A stretch of 64,000 bases of DNA from Prorocentrum cordatum (Eukaryota; Sar; Dinophyceae; Prorocentrales; Prorocentraceae), in contig CAUYUJ010012658.1 of NCBI GenBank assembly GCA_963575745.1, forward strand, positions 181,001 to 245,000, written 5' to 3'. Shown piece by piece: positions 10,640 through 18,694 of the stretch. A program made the translations under genes and the position numbers. Positions within the stretch are counted from its first letter, which is position 1; each line of letters opens with the position of its first letter. The notes under the pieces are model-generated. The model was not told the DNA's origin. It saw only the letters and a program-made list of their open reading frames with translations, and ran no database searches.

Positions 10640-11149
10640 CGAAACCGTAGCCTCTAGCAGGAGTGCTCTTTCGCAGGATTCGGGCAGCGGTGATTCGGAT
10701 GCGGGCGAGCAGGCGCGATTCTTCGGGGGCATTTGCCTTCCTTCGCCTGGTTCCACAGAAGGGCAGGTGAACGATGCCAACATGGACGTGGATTTCGAGG
10801 ACGGGCACACGGCCGCAGAGAGCTCCGAGGCGCACGCCAGTGACGTCGACCCGTTGCCCGACTCGTCCGCTGGCGTGTGGCTCCCGTCCCCCGGCTCCCA
10901 CTCTGAGCGTGGGAACGACGTCGACGCGGGTTTAGGTTTTCTGAGGATGGGGGCGGCTCGCCCAGCGTGGATGGGCATTCGCCAGGAGACTCCCTGGGGT
11001 TCGTGGTCGATTGCCCGACCCCCGAAGAATGCCCTGGAACGCCGGAGCATGCTCCCGCAGATGACCTGGCTGATGCGCTGCGTGCTGGCACAGGAGCGGT
11101 CGAATGGGACGCTGCTAGTGGCAGATGGGTGCCCGCGGCGCAGCTGTAA
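10640..11149 (+). CDS. Acidic Ser/Pro-rich tail, probable C-terminus of the Helitron-like protein
   Basis: Frame 3 from about 10640 to 10925 encodes an acidic, Ser/Gly/Pro-rich sequence with a twice-used motif, CLPSPGSTEG and WLPSPGSHSE. Frame 2 continues in the same style (FSEDGGGSPSVDGHSPGDS through PEECPGTPEHAPADD) to a stop at 11147-11149 after ASGRWVPAAQL. A one-base shift near 10925-10945 would join them. The style and strand suggest one C-terminal tail. The 10411-10640 gap contains CCCCCCTCCCCCTG (about 10426) and its near-inverse CAGGGGGGGAGGGG (about 10536), so another short intron is possible there. Separate origin from the helicase gene is not excluded. Confidence 0.35.
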
Positions 11150-11686
11150 GGATACATGTATCCGCCTGGCCCGTCTTTGACCTTCCTATTCCCACGGCTG
11201 CCAGTAAAATATGGTCGGCCCGCGTGTTTACCACACACGTGTCCCACGAGCGTGGCCGAAATTCGAGGGACGAATCTCGGCGCAGCCCAATGTCGAATAG
11301 CCTAATATCGGTGTGCCCATTTGGGCCGTCTTGGAGACATCTTGAGACCATTTTGGTGTTTGTGTGTGTGTGCGTGGCGGCATTCGGGTTTTCGCCACGC
11401 TCGGAGGACATATATTTGATAGCCGATGGGCCGACACGCCCGTCTGGGACGGCGTGGCGGTGTGATCACTTTCCGCCCCAAGGGGGCGCAACAAAGTAGA
11501 ACCTAGGCGCGTGTGGTGGCGTGCGCGGCGGCCGTCGGGTTGTGGCCACGCCCGCACGACACATAGTTCGAGGCCTCTTGGGCCGTCTTGGAGGTATCTT
11601 GGAGGCGTCTTGGGTCGCCTTGGAACCTGGGCGTGCGTGCTGGCGTGTGTGGCGGTATTCGGGTGTTGGCCGCGCTCGCAGGACAG
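11150..11686. repeat. Diverged repeat region 3' of the Helitron-like gene
   Basis: Three imperfect copies of a GTGGCGGCATTCGGGTT-(TT/GT)-CCACGCTCG-GGACA-type block lie near 11370-11415, 11515-11565 and 11640-11690, joined by GGCCGTCTTGGAG(A/G)-type repeats like those of the 18.7-21.3 kb array. No coding frame stands out. Confidence 0.5.
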
Positions 11687-11792
11687 ATGGGATGTATGAT
11701 GTGACAGAGACACGGTTATTTTCCCAGCAGACGTGCGCACAAGCTTCGATCTTGAGCTATAATGGATACAGTTCGTTTCAGGTCATTTCAGT

Positions 11793-12014
11793 ACAGGCCG
11801 TCGTGTCGCCACGACGCCTGCTATGGAAAATTCGCCTGGTTGACTTGAGCCCGTTGGATTCCTCATACAGGCCGTCGTGTCGCCACGACGCCTGCTATGG
11901 AAAATTCGCCTGGTTGACTTGAACCCGTTGGATTCCTCATACAGGCCGTCGTGTCGCCACGACGCCTGCTATGGAAAATTCGCCTGGTTGACTCGAGCCC
12001 GTTGGATTCCTCAT
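11793..12014. repeat. 74-bp tandem repeat, three copies, first direct repeat
   Basis: Copies start at 11793, 11867 and 11941, an exact 74-bp period. Each contains a perfect 7-bp stem, CGTCGTG-TCGC-CACGACG, then CTATGGAAAATTCGCC and CCGTTGGATTCCTCATA. The hairpin could act in RNA or DNA. The array is short and the repeats abut without spacers, so it is not a CRISPR. Confidence 0.9.
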
Positions 12015-12738
12015 ATACTGCTATACGAGAAGACTGCGTGGCACAGAGTGCGTGAGTACGATAGCCAACCTAATATCATACATGCTGCTGCTACGCTAAA
12101 CTGATCACACTAGCGCGCACTGTAAAACACAAGCCGTGTGCATTATCCACGTAGTGGGAAGACGACCACGGGTGCCGGTCAACGACTCAGGCACACCGAG
12201 ACCGATCTTGCTGAGACCAAGAGTGCCGGTCAACGACTCAGGCACACCAAGGACTCCGTGGATTTTCACTCCTATATTCTGCACTCGTGCTCGCGTGGAA
12301 CATTCACAACATCATGCTACGTTCAGTGGTACACACTCCCCCTGCCCTGGGGCACTCAGTACCACTGTCGGTCACGCTGATGGACGCGAGGTTTGCCTCC
12401 CCGACGGGTCTTCTTCTTCTTCTTTTTCGGGGGCTCCCCCGTTTGCTCCAGCTGTTCGCTGTCGCCGCGTCCTTCACGTTGAGAGGGTTCGACATCTTCT
12501 GGCTCGTCTCCTGGCTCGACTCCTGGCGGAGGACTTGTGAGGCTGCTTTCACGTCTCTGTACCTGTTGCCCCACGGGGTATCGCAGTGGCTGCCCAAAGG
12601 GTACAATCGAGGACTCTCCTGAACAATGTGCCATGGGATGTATGATGTGACAGAGACACGGTTATTTTCCCAGTGGACGTGCGCACAAGCTTCGATCTTG
12701 AGCCATAATGGATACAGTTCGTTTCAGGTCATTTCAGT

Positions 12739-12960
12739 ACAGGCCGTCGTGTCGCCACGACGCCAGCTATGGAAAATTCGCCTGGTTGACTTGAACCCGT
12801 TGGATTCCTCATACAGGCCGTCGTGTCGCCACGACGCCTGCTATGGAAAATTCGCCTGGTTGACTTGAACCCGTTGGATTCCTCATACAGGCCGTCGTGT
12901 CGCCACGACGTCTGCTATGGAAAATTCGCCTGGTTGACTTGAACCCGTTGGATTCCTCAT
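12739..12960. repeat. 74-bp tandem repeat, three copies, second direct repeat
   Basis: Same unit and number as in the first 643-bp repeat, starting at 12739, 12813 and 12887. The third copy has CGACGTCTG where most copies have CGACGCCTG. The equal copy number in both long repeats argues that the array existed before they were duplicated. Confidence 0.9.
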
Positions 12961-13281
12961 CTACTGCTATACGAGAAGACTGCGTGGCACAGAGTGCGTG
13001 AGTACGATAGCCAACCTAATATCATACATGCTGCTGCTACGCTAAACTGATCACACTAGCGCGCACTGTAAAACACAAGCCGTGTGCATTATCCACGTAG
13101 TGGGAAGACGACAACGAGTGCCGGTCAACGACTCAGGCACGCCGAGACCGATCTTGCTGAGACCTAGAGTGCCGGTCAACGACTCATGCACACCAAGGAC
13201 TCCGTGGATTTTCACTCCTATATTCTGCGCTCGTGCTCGCGTGGAACATTCACAACATCATGCTACGTTCAGTGGTACACA

Positions 13282-13520
13282 GTGTTTCGTGGGCGTCTCA
13301 AGGCGTTTTGGGGCCCTCGTGGGCGAGAGGACCGTCCCAGAAGCTCACGCGGAACACCACGGGAGCGCCCGAGAGCGCCCAACAGCGCCCAACAGCGCCC
13401 GAGAGCGCCCAGGAATTTGGGGGTCTGGGCCCTTAAGAAACTACAATCCTCGACTTCTCGGGATTGCATGAGCCTTGGGTCCACTTCGTGCCGAGGGCAC
13501 GGTGGCGGATCTTCGTCCGC
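13282..13520 (+). repeat. Dispersed repeat shared with 21290-21452
   Basis: GAGCGCCC(A/G)-type short repeats are followed by GGGCCCTTAAGAA, GCATGAGCCTTGGG and GAGGGCACGGTGGC(G/A)GAT. The same order recurs at 21290-21452 on the same strand. It lies directly 5' of the LINE open frame here and of the ACT microsatellite there. Confidence 0.6.
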
Positions 13521-13601
13521 CTCATACTGATTGGGACTTTCTCTATTTTTATATGGTAGAACGCTGGCCTGAAATTGCTGCGTCGTCCGTGACGGCGTCT
13601 T

Positions 13602-13626
13602 CCCGTAGCCCGCTTTTTGGCTCAGG
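13602..13626 (+). other. Degenerate spliced-leader-like sequence at the 5' end of the LINE frame
   Basis: CCGTAGCC (13603-13610) is followed after four bases by TTTTGGCTCA (13615-13624). The dinoflagellate spliced leader has CCGTAGCC, one base, then TTTTGGCTCAAG. Relict leaders upstream of retroposed coding sequences are known in dinoflagellates. The four-base replacement and G for the following A make this a degenerate or chance match. Confidence 0.3.
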
Positions 13627-15635
13627 AGTCCTATGCGGCAACGTTTCGCTTCCTGACACCACATTTTGCATATTGTTATCACGATAGCATCCGCCTGCGA
13701 CCTTGGATCTCGGACCGTACTCTCCACCTGATCGACGAGAGGAACACGGCACGTCAAAGAGGGATGGCAATCAGCACGACGCCGGAGAGACAATTGAACA
13801 GAATGATCCGGCAATCGGCCAAGGCAGACAAAAATCGATGGCTCACAGAGGGCATCGAGAGCAATGGGTGGGACATGATCAAAAGCTTACGGAAAGGACG
13901 TGCGCACAAATGCGGACGACTCCGTGACGCAGATGGCCGCCTAGTAGACTCCTCTGAACGGGCTGACACTATGGCAGATTATCTTGAACAAGTTCAATGG
14001 CGACCGCCTCCTGGCGGATCTCATTTCGCCGACTTCAATGCCGAAGGGGGGCATTTACCCATAGAGCTTGGTCCCATCACGGTTGAAGAGGTAAAGCGGG
14101 CAGTTAAACATTTACGCATTCAGCGAGCAGCGGGAACAGATGGAGTGCCACCGGAATTATGGCGAGCACTTTGGGATGACGACGCGGCGTTGGACATCTT
14201 AACGGCTTTGTGCAGTGCGTGCTGGGAGAAGAAGGACATCCCGCAAGAATGGCGAGAATCCTCAGTTGTCACCATCTTCAAAAAGGGGGACACTTCCTTG
14301 CCTTCCAACTACCGGCCTATCTCACTACTTACAGTTGGATATAAAGTACTCGCCAGCACATTGTTACACAGGCTCAAACAAGGAGGATGCGAAAAGGCAA
14401 TGCGCGAATCCCAATACGGCTTCAGGCCCAAACGCGGCACCAGCGAGGCTTTGTTCTTGGCTCGCAGGCTGATCGACGCAACACTCGAAGACAAAGAGGG
14501 CAAGCTGCTCCTTCTACTGCTGGACTGGAGCAAGGCCTTTGACCGGATCCACCCAGAAGGTCTTGTTCATGCTTTACGGGAATTTCGCATCCCGCCGGCG
14601 ATGATCGACATGATCAAAGGCATATACAAGACACGGAAGTTTGTAGTGCAAGATGGGGGCACAACGACGTCGCAGAGGACACAAGCAGCTGGTATCGCGC
14701 AAGGCTGCCCTTTATCACCTTACTTGTTTATCATTGTCATGTCTGTACTTTTGCAACATGTTGACGAACGCATGGATTCGACATTACCGCGCAGGCCGAC
14801 ACGCCATTATCTTATTACCAGAGATGTCCTGTACGCTGACGACACAATGCTCGTAGCCCGGGAACCAGACGAACTTCAAGCACATCTGGACGCGGTCGTG
14901 GCTGTGGGGGCGAAGTACGGCTTGGAACTAAATGCCGGGAAAACGGTATTACTCAAAATACGGGCGGAAGGGACCATTTACGGGCCAGACGGCGAAGAAA
15001 TCAAATGTAAGGATCATGCTGTGTATTTGGGCGGACTGATCAGCACCGATGGCAAGCCTCGGGCGGAACTTACGCGGCGCCTTGGGGAAGCAAAAGGGAT
15101 TTTCCATAATTTGTCAAGAGTCTGGAGCCATGCCAATCTCAGCAGAACGCGCAAGACGAGGGTTCTGGAAACATGCGTGTTCTCGAAACTGTTGTATGGG
15201 TTGGAATCTTGTATGCTTTTACAAGCAGACAGAGACAGGGTCGATGGCTTCCAGGCGGGGTGCTTACGGTCAGTTCACAAAATCCTACCTTCTTTTGAGT
15301 CGCGCGTGAGCAACGCAGAAGTTCGGGAGCTTGCGAAGGTCCGGCCTTTATCAGCATCCTTACTTGAACGGCAGCTTAAACTGTATGGTAAACTTGCCCG
15401 GTGCGGCCCCAGAAGCTTACCGAGAGCTATGGTGTTCGAGTGTGGCGAAGGCTCTGACGTCCTACCTCGGAGATGGATGGCGCCGCGGTGTCGAGGGCGC
15501 CCTCGTGTGCAGTGGACGAACTACATGCACGCAAAGGCTCTCGTAGTGGCAGGTGGCAGCACTGATGCATTGCAAGCTCTTCTGGTAAGTACATCACAGT
15601 GGAATGAGGCAGTAGAGCGACATTGTGCACAATAG
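13617..15635 (+). CDS. Non-LTR (LINE) retrotransposon reverse transcriptase, 5'-truncated
   Basis: A 672-codon frame. Residues ~27-85 (RPWISDRTLHLIDERN..., RWLTEGI) resemble the linker that precedes the RT in LINEs. The RT follows at about residues 165-460: NYRPISLL at 231-238, motif A LDWSKAFDRI with Asp303, AQGCPLSPYLF (motif B region), and YADD at 406-409 with the catalytic Asp pair. A C-terminal region ends with RCRGRPRVQW. The protein would copy its RNA at a nicked target (family knowledge). No endonuclease precedes it in any frame, and homology starts before the first ATG (residue 50, at 13764), so the element is 5'-truncated, as LINE copies usually are. No stop or frameshift interrupts the RT, so insertion may be recent. 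Confidence 0.9.
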   Translation: MAQESYAATFRFLTPHFAYCYHDSIRLRPWISDRTLHLIDERNTARQRGMAISTTPERQLNRMIRQSAKADKNRWLTEGIESNGWDMIKSLRKGRAHKCGRLRDADGRLVDSSERADTMADYLEQVQWRPPPGGSHFADFNAEGGHLPIELGPITVEEVKRAVKHLRIQRAAGTDGVPPELWRALWDDDAALDILTALCSACWEKKDIPQEWRESSVVTIFKKGDTSLPSNYRPISLLTVGYKVLASTLLHRLKQGGCEKAMRESQYGFRPKRGTSEALFLARRLIDATLEDKEGKLLLLLLDWSKAFDRIHPEGLVHALREFRIPPAMIDMIKGIYKTRKFVVQDGGTTTSQRTQAAGIAQGCPLSPYLFIIVMSVLLQHVDERMDSTLPRRPTRHYLITRDVLYADDTMLVAREPDELQAHLDAVVAVGAKYGLELNAGKTVLLKIRAEGTIYGPDGEEIKCKDHAVYLGGLISTDGKPRAELTRRLGEAKGIFHNLSRVWSHANLSRTRKTRVLETCVFSKLLYGLESCMLLQADRDRVDGFQAGCLRSVHKILPSFESRVSNAEVRELAKVRPLSASLLERQLKLYGKLARCGPRSLPRAMVFECGEGSDVLPRRWMAPRCRGRPRVQWTNYMHAKALVVAGGSTDALQALLVSTSQWNEAVERHCAQ

Positions 15636-15993
15636 TATGACATTCTTGTGTCCTCGTCGTCTTCCCCCCCTCCCCTTCTCCCCTCCCCCTTCTCCCCTCT
15701 CTCCCCCCCCCGCGTTGCATGTTGCTTCCCGAGCAGCGGGTCACCAGTACAACGTCTTCTGGTGATTGCACACCTCTCGCCCTGCATGCCGCATACTTTT
15801 TCGCTAGTTTTTTCCCGCATGTGTGAGTTCGTAGTTCTGCTGTGCCAATGCGCCGTCTAGGTGCGGCTTGTTCGTTCGTTCGTTCGTCGTTCCTGCAATG
15901 CGGTCTTTGGCAGAGGCTGACAAGCAAGAGGGTACCATTACAACGCGTTGATCGTAAGCGAGCCGATCTTCCACAGTGCCACTTCTCGGCAAT
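15636..15993 (+). other. LINE 3' region with tetranucleotide tail, then spacer
   Basis: After the RT stop comes a polypyrimidine stretch (15655-15712), unremarkable sequence, and a short (GTTC)n run at 15868-15889. Tandem short tails are common at LINE 3' ends, so the element may end there. The rest up to 15993 holds nothing recognisable. Confidence 0.45.
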
Positions 15994-16800
15994 ATGCCAG
16001 AACCCGATGACTTCGGAGCAGCGTCCGGGGCATCTGCGGCCCACGACGCGTCCACCAAGCGCCCTGGGCCCAAAGACGACCAGCCGGCCCGGAAGTGGCT
16101 GAAGAGTTTCGAGACCGTGCCGTGCCAGCTCCTCAATGCATATGGCCAGTCAAGGTTTCCCCGCATGACGGACGAGCAGGTGTGGGCAACGATGAGTGCC
16201 CCATTGAAGACGGGCGCCATGTTCTCCACCGAGATGGCGGACGACACCGAGGAGCGCAGAGGGGTCGGCATCAACAGATGGGTACATGCAGCCTTGGAGT
16301 TTTGCAAGCACCAGCAGAACCCGGACATCAAGAAGCAGAATGAGTTCATCATGAAGCAAGATGTATGCAAGGCGTTGTACAGTGAAATTGGTCGCATCGC
16401 GCCTGCTCTTGAGTACTGCCTCGCGCCTAAGAAGGAGACGGCCAAGGAGGGGGCGGCCAGCCTGCGCCAGGGCGCGGGCAGCAGCGCCGGCGCGACGCTC
16501 GCGCCGAAGGACCCGACCGAGCTCGCCAAGCACGCCAAGACGCTGCACGAATGGCTCGACCCCAAGTCGAAGTCCAGGATCCGCATGCTCATGAACTGGC
16601 AGGGCGCCGGCGGGCTCCCATTCGTGGCGCAGACGCACCAGAGGGCCGCCCAGTGCTTCCGCGAGCACGGCAACGCCCCCCACGAGAAGCTCGCCGGGAA
16701 CCAGGTCAGCCTTGATGATTTCACTAAGGTCATGAAGAACCGCCACGCGCAGGGGGCCATCGTGGAGACGTTCGGCCCGGGGTGCCCGGACTCCACTTGA
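15994..16800 (+). CDS. Hypothetical protein, 268 residues
   Basis: A complete frame from ATG 15994 (MPEPDDFGAASG) to TGA 16798-16800. Composition is balanced and protein-like, with Trp, Tyr, Phe and charged residues spread through it: WLKSFETVPCQLLNAYG near the N-terminus, WVHAALEFCKHQQNPDIKKQ in the middle, LHEWLDPKSKSRIRMLMNWQ toward the end. There is no signal peptide, membrane segment or zinc motif, and no domain was recognised. An Ala/Gly-rich low-complexity linker lies near 16440-16510. It lies about 100 bp after the LINE tail on the same strand, so it could be an accessory transposon protein or an unrelated host gene or exon. No introner is seen in it. Confidence 0.55.
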   Translation: MPEPDDFGAASGASAAHDASTKRPGPKDDQPARKWLKSFETVPCQLLNAYGQSRFPRMTDEQVWATMSAPLKTGAMFSTEMADDTEERRGVGINRWVHAALEFCKHQQNPDIKKQNEFIMKQDVCKALYSEIGRIAPALEYCLAPKKETAKEGAASLRQGAGSSAGATLAPKDPTELAKHAKTLHEWLDPKSKSRIRMLMNWQGAGGLPFVAQTHQRAAQCFREHGNAPHEKLAGNQVSLDDFTKVMKNRHAQGAIVETFGPGCPDST

Positions 16801-16849
16801 GCTGGCGCCCGGCCTGGCGGTGATTCTTTCCTCAAGTGCGGGGTGGATA

Positions 16850-17640
16850 ACATCAAAAATTGAGCGGTGGGACACACAAATATCTTTCGAGGCTTGGGCA
16901 TTCAGTTGCTGGGCTGACTCATACCATTATCTGCTTGGGCTGCACATATATCATCCACAGATTGGGCATTCGGTTGCTGGTCTGACTCAATACACTATTT
17001 GCTTGGGAGCCAAATATCTTTCGAGGCTGTGGCATGCAGTTGCTCGGCTGACTTTTCTGCTTGGGGTGCACACGTATCATCCACAGATTGGGCATTCAGT
17101 TGCTGGTCTGACTCAATACATTATTTGCTTGGGGGTGCACATATATCTGAAGCGTGGGCATTCGGCTGCTGCGCGATAACGAGAGTGCCTGGTGGTCAAA
17201 AATTGAACGGCGGGACACAAATATCTTTCGAGGCTTGGGCATTCAGTTGCTGGGCTGACTTTTCCTCTCGGGGTGCACATGGTTCATCCACAGATTGGGC
17301 TTTCAGCTGCTGTGTCTCAATACATTATTTGCTTGGGAGTGCACATATATCTGAAGCGTGGGCATTCAGTTGCTGCGCGATAGCGTTAATGCCAGGTGGT
17401 CAAAAATTGAGCGGCGATACGCAAATATCTTTCGCGGCTTGAGCGTTCAGTTGCTGGGTTGGTTTTTCTGCTTGGGGTGCTCATATATCATCCACACATT
17501 GGGCATTCAGTTGCTGGTCGGGCTCAATACATTATTTGTTCGTGGGTGACATATATCTGAAGCGTGGGCGTTCAGTTGTTGCGCGATAGCGATAGTGCCA
17601 GGTGGTTTTGCTTCCAAACACAGGCTCGGGCATTAAGCTG
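16850..17640 (+). repeat. Higher-order tandem repeat (about 65-bp subunits, ~200-bp units)
   Basis: Subunits centre on TGGGCATTCAGTTGCTGG with alternating companions: AATATCTTTCGAGGCTTGGG, TATCATCCACAGATTGGG and CACATATATCTGAAGCGTGGG. The larger unit restarts at GGTCAAAAATTGA(G/A)CGG near 16850, 17195 and 17399; the first unit is longer through extra subunits. Nothing in it looks coding. Confidence 0.85.
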
Positions 17641-18079
17641 CTGGGCAGTATGGAGCTAAGCCTCTCCGCTCGCCGACGCGTAAGAGTGAGCTTTCGCCGG
17701 GCCGACCTTCGGTGCGCGACCAGCGGGGGATTTTTCGTGTTTCCGCGTTCCGGGGGGGATCCTCGTCGCCACGGCTGGGCGCGTCTCGAAAAACTTGTTC
17801 AATCTGGACCCCGGGAGGGGTCCGGGGGGCGATCTTGAGAACATGTGTGCGCGCCAAAGGCCTGCCTTGCCAGAGGTCCCTCTTGCGTCAAGAGCAGCCG
17901 CGGGGATCGCGATGTCTCCGGCGGGCACTGCGCCCGAGATAGGTGGCGGACACAGCAACTCATCGCCCCCCAGCCGCCGTGCGATGCATTTGGTGGCCGC
18001 GCCGCGCCCGCGTTCCCTGCCGCGAGCAGAGCCATCCCATCGGTTGCGCGAGCTGCGTGTAGCAGCGGCTCTCCGTAGT
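17641..18079. other. Spacer, no feature recognised
   Basis: GC-rich sequence without repeats of note and without a convincing frame on either strand. It ends at the target site of the next introner. Confidence 0.5.
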
Positions 18080-18278
18080 TCGGCGGCGAGCCCTGGGGGG
18101 AAGTGAGAAGGAGCATGCCTTCTCAGAAGGCGGCGGGCCTTCCCAGAAGCCCGGGGGGCTTCTGAGAAGTTCCCTTTGTCTTCGGGGAAGACAAAGAGAA
18201 CTTGTCAGAAGGCCGGCGGGCTTCTCAGGAGCCTCTGAAGGCCCGCTCCGTCTCATTCCCCCCCGCGCCCGCCGCCGA
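18080..18278. mobile_element. Introner-like element 3
   Basis: A 199-bp element with TIRs TCGGCGGCGAGCCCTGGGGG and, reverse-complemented on the right, TCGGCGGCGGGCGCGGGGGG. A perfect 5-bp TSD, GTAGT, lies at 18075-18079 and 18279-18283. The interior has several CTTCTCAGAAG-type palindromes and a strong central hairpin, CCTTTGTCTTC / GAAGACAAAG, around 18170-18195. The flanks have no recognised gene, so an intron role here is unknown. TIR and TSD match the two copies inside the Helitron-like gene. Confidence 0.8.
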
Positions 18279-18694
18279 GTAGTCTCTCGAGCGGAGGGCA
18301 GGTCGCGCGGCCGCCCAGAATTCCAGTTCAGCGATCTTACCCGCCAGGCACCCCGCCGGCAAGCGAGGATAAAAGGGGGATGTGGGAGCGATTGCGACGC
18401 CGACTTCCCTCACCGTCTCCCGTGCTCTTCCTGCTCGTTGCTGCGGCGTCATCGTTCCAAGCGTTCGCTGCTTGCGAAAAATAATGCATGTCGGCTGAGA
18501 GTCTGTCCCCGGGCCCTTCCCGGGGCGCATTCGGCGCAGTTCTTCAACCTGGATCCGTCTTTGAGGTTCCCGGAGGCCGCAAGCGGCCCCGGGAGCCGAA
18601 ACAACGAGAACAACGGGGGCGAGGAACACATGTGCGAACAATCACATAACGTTGCCAGGCGAGTGCAACGCGAGAAGTACTATTACGACCACCC
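18279..18694. other. Spacer, no feature recognised
   Basis: No convincing coding frame. Short open frames on both strands lack protein-like composition. Confidence 0.45.

Larger units (their letters stand above)
640..11149 (+). mobile_element. Helitron-like Rep/helicase element, multi-segment and broken
   Basis: Consecutive + strand segments carry a repeated helix-turn-helix-like N-terminal part, CxxC pairs, a Rep domain with an HWH (HUH-type) motif and a YINGYVSK two-tyrosine motif, and a Pif1-type SF1 helicase. HUH-Y2 Rep fused to Pif1 helicase is the hallmark of Helitrons, the rolling-circle transposons. The coding frame changes near 1540, between 2362 and 2415 and near 3025, and there is a TAG at 2066-2068. 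These may be mutations, unrecognised introns or assembly errors. Two introner-like elements (3904-4073 and 7421-10094) interrupt it. I did not find the 5' TC and 3' CTRR-plus-hairpin termini, so the element ends are unknown; the limits given are those of the coding remains. Confidence 0.75.
11693..13281. mobile_element. Terminal-direct-repeat element (TRIM-like), two 643-bp repeats
   Basis: Direct repeats at 11693-12335 and 12639-13281 are both exactly 643 bp and differ at only about 14 positions by eye. Each starts TGTATGATG and ends GGTACACA, matching the TG...CA rule for LTRs. The 303-bp spacer codes for nothing recognisable. The bases before the first copy (TGGGA) and after the second (GTGTT) do not match, so no TSD supports retroviral-type integration, and no primer-binding site or polypurine tract was recognised. 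A plain segmental duplication remains possible; ATGGGA before both copies is shared too. Confidence 0.5.

Noticed and set aside
10640-10660. Isolated CCGTAGCC as a second spliced-leader relict
   Set aside because: Only eight bases match; the TTTTGGCTCA part is missing.
11793-12960. CRISPR-like array of 74-bp repeats with a hairpin
   Set aside because: Repeats abut without unique spacers, occur only three at a time, and lie in eukaryotic-type DNA.
11693-13281. Complete LTR retrotransposon
   Set aside because: The 303-bp interior has no gag or pol, and no TSD, primer-binding site or polypurine tract was found; kept only as a TRIM-like candidate.
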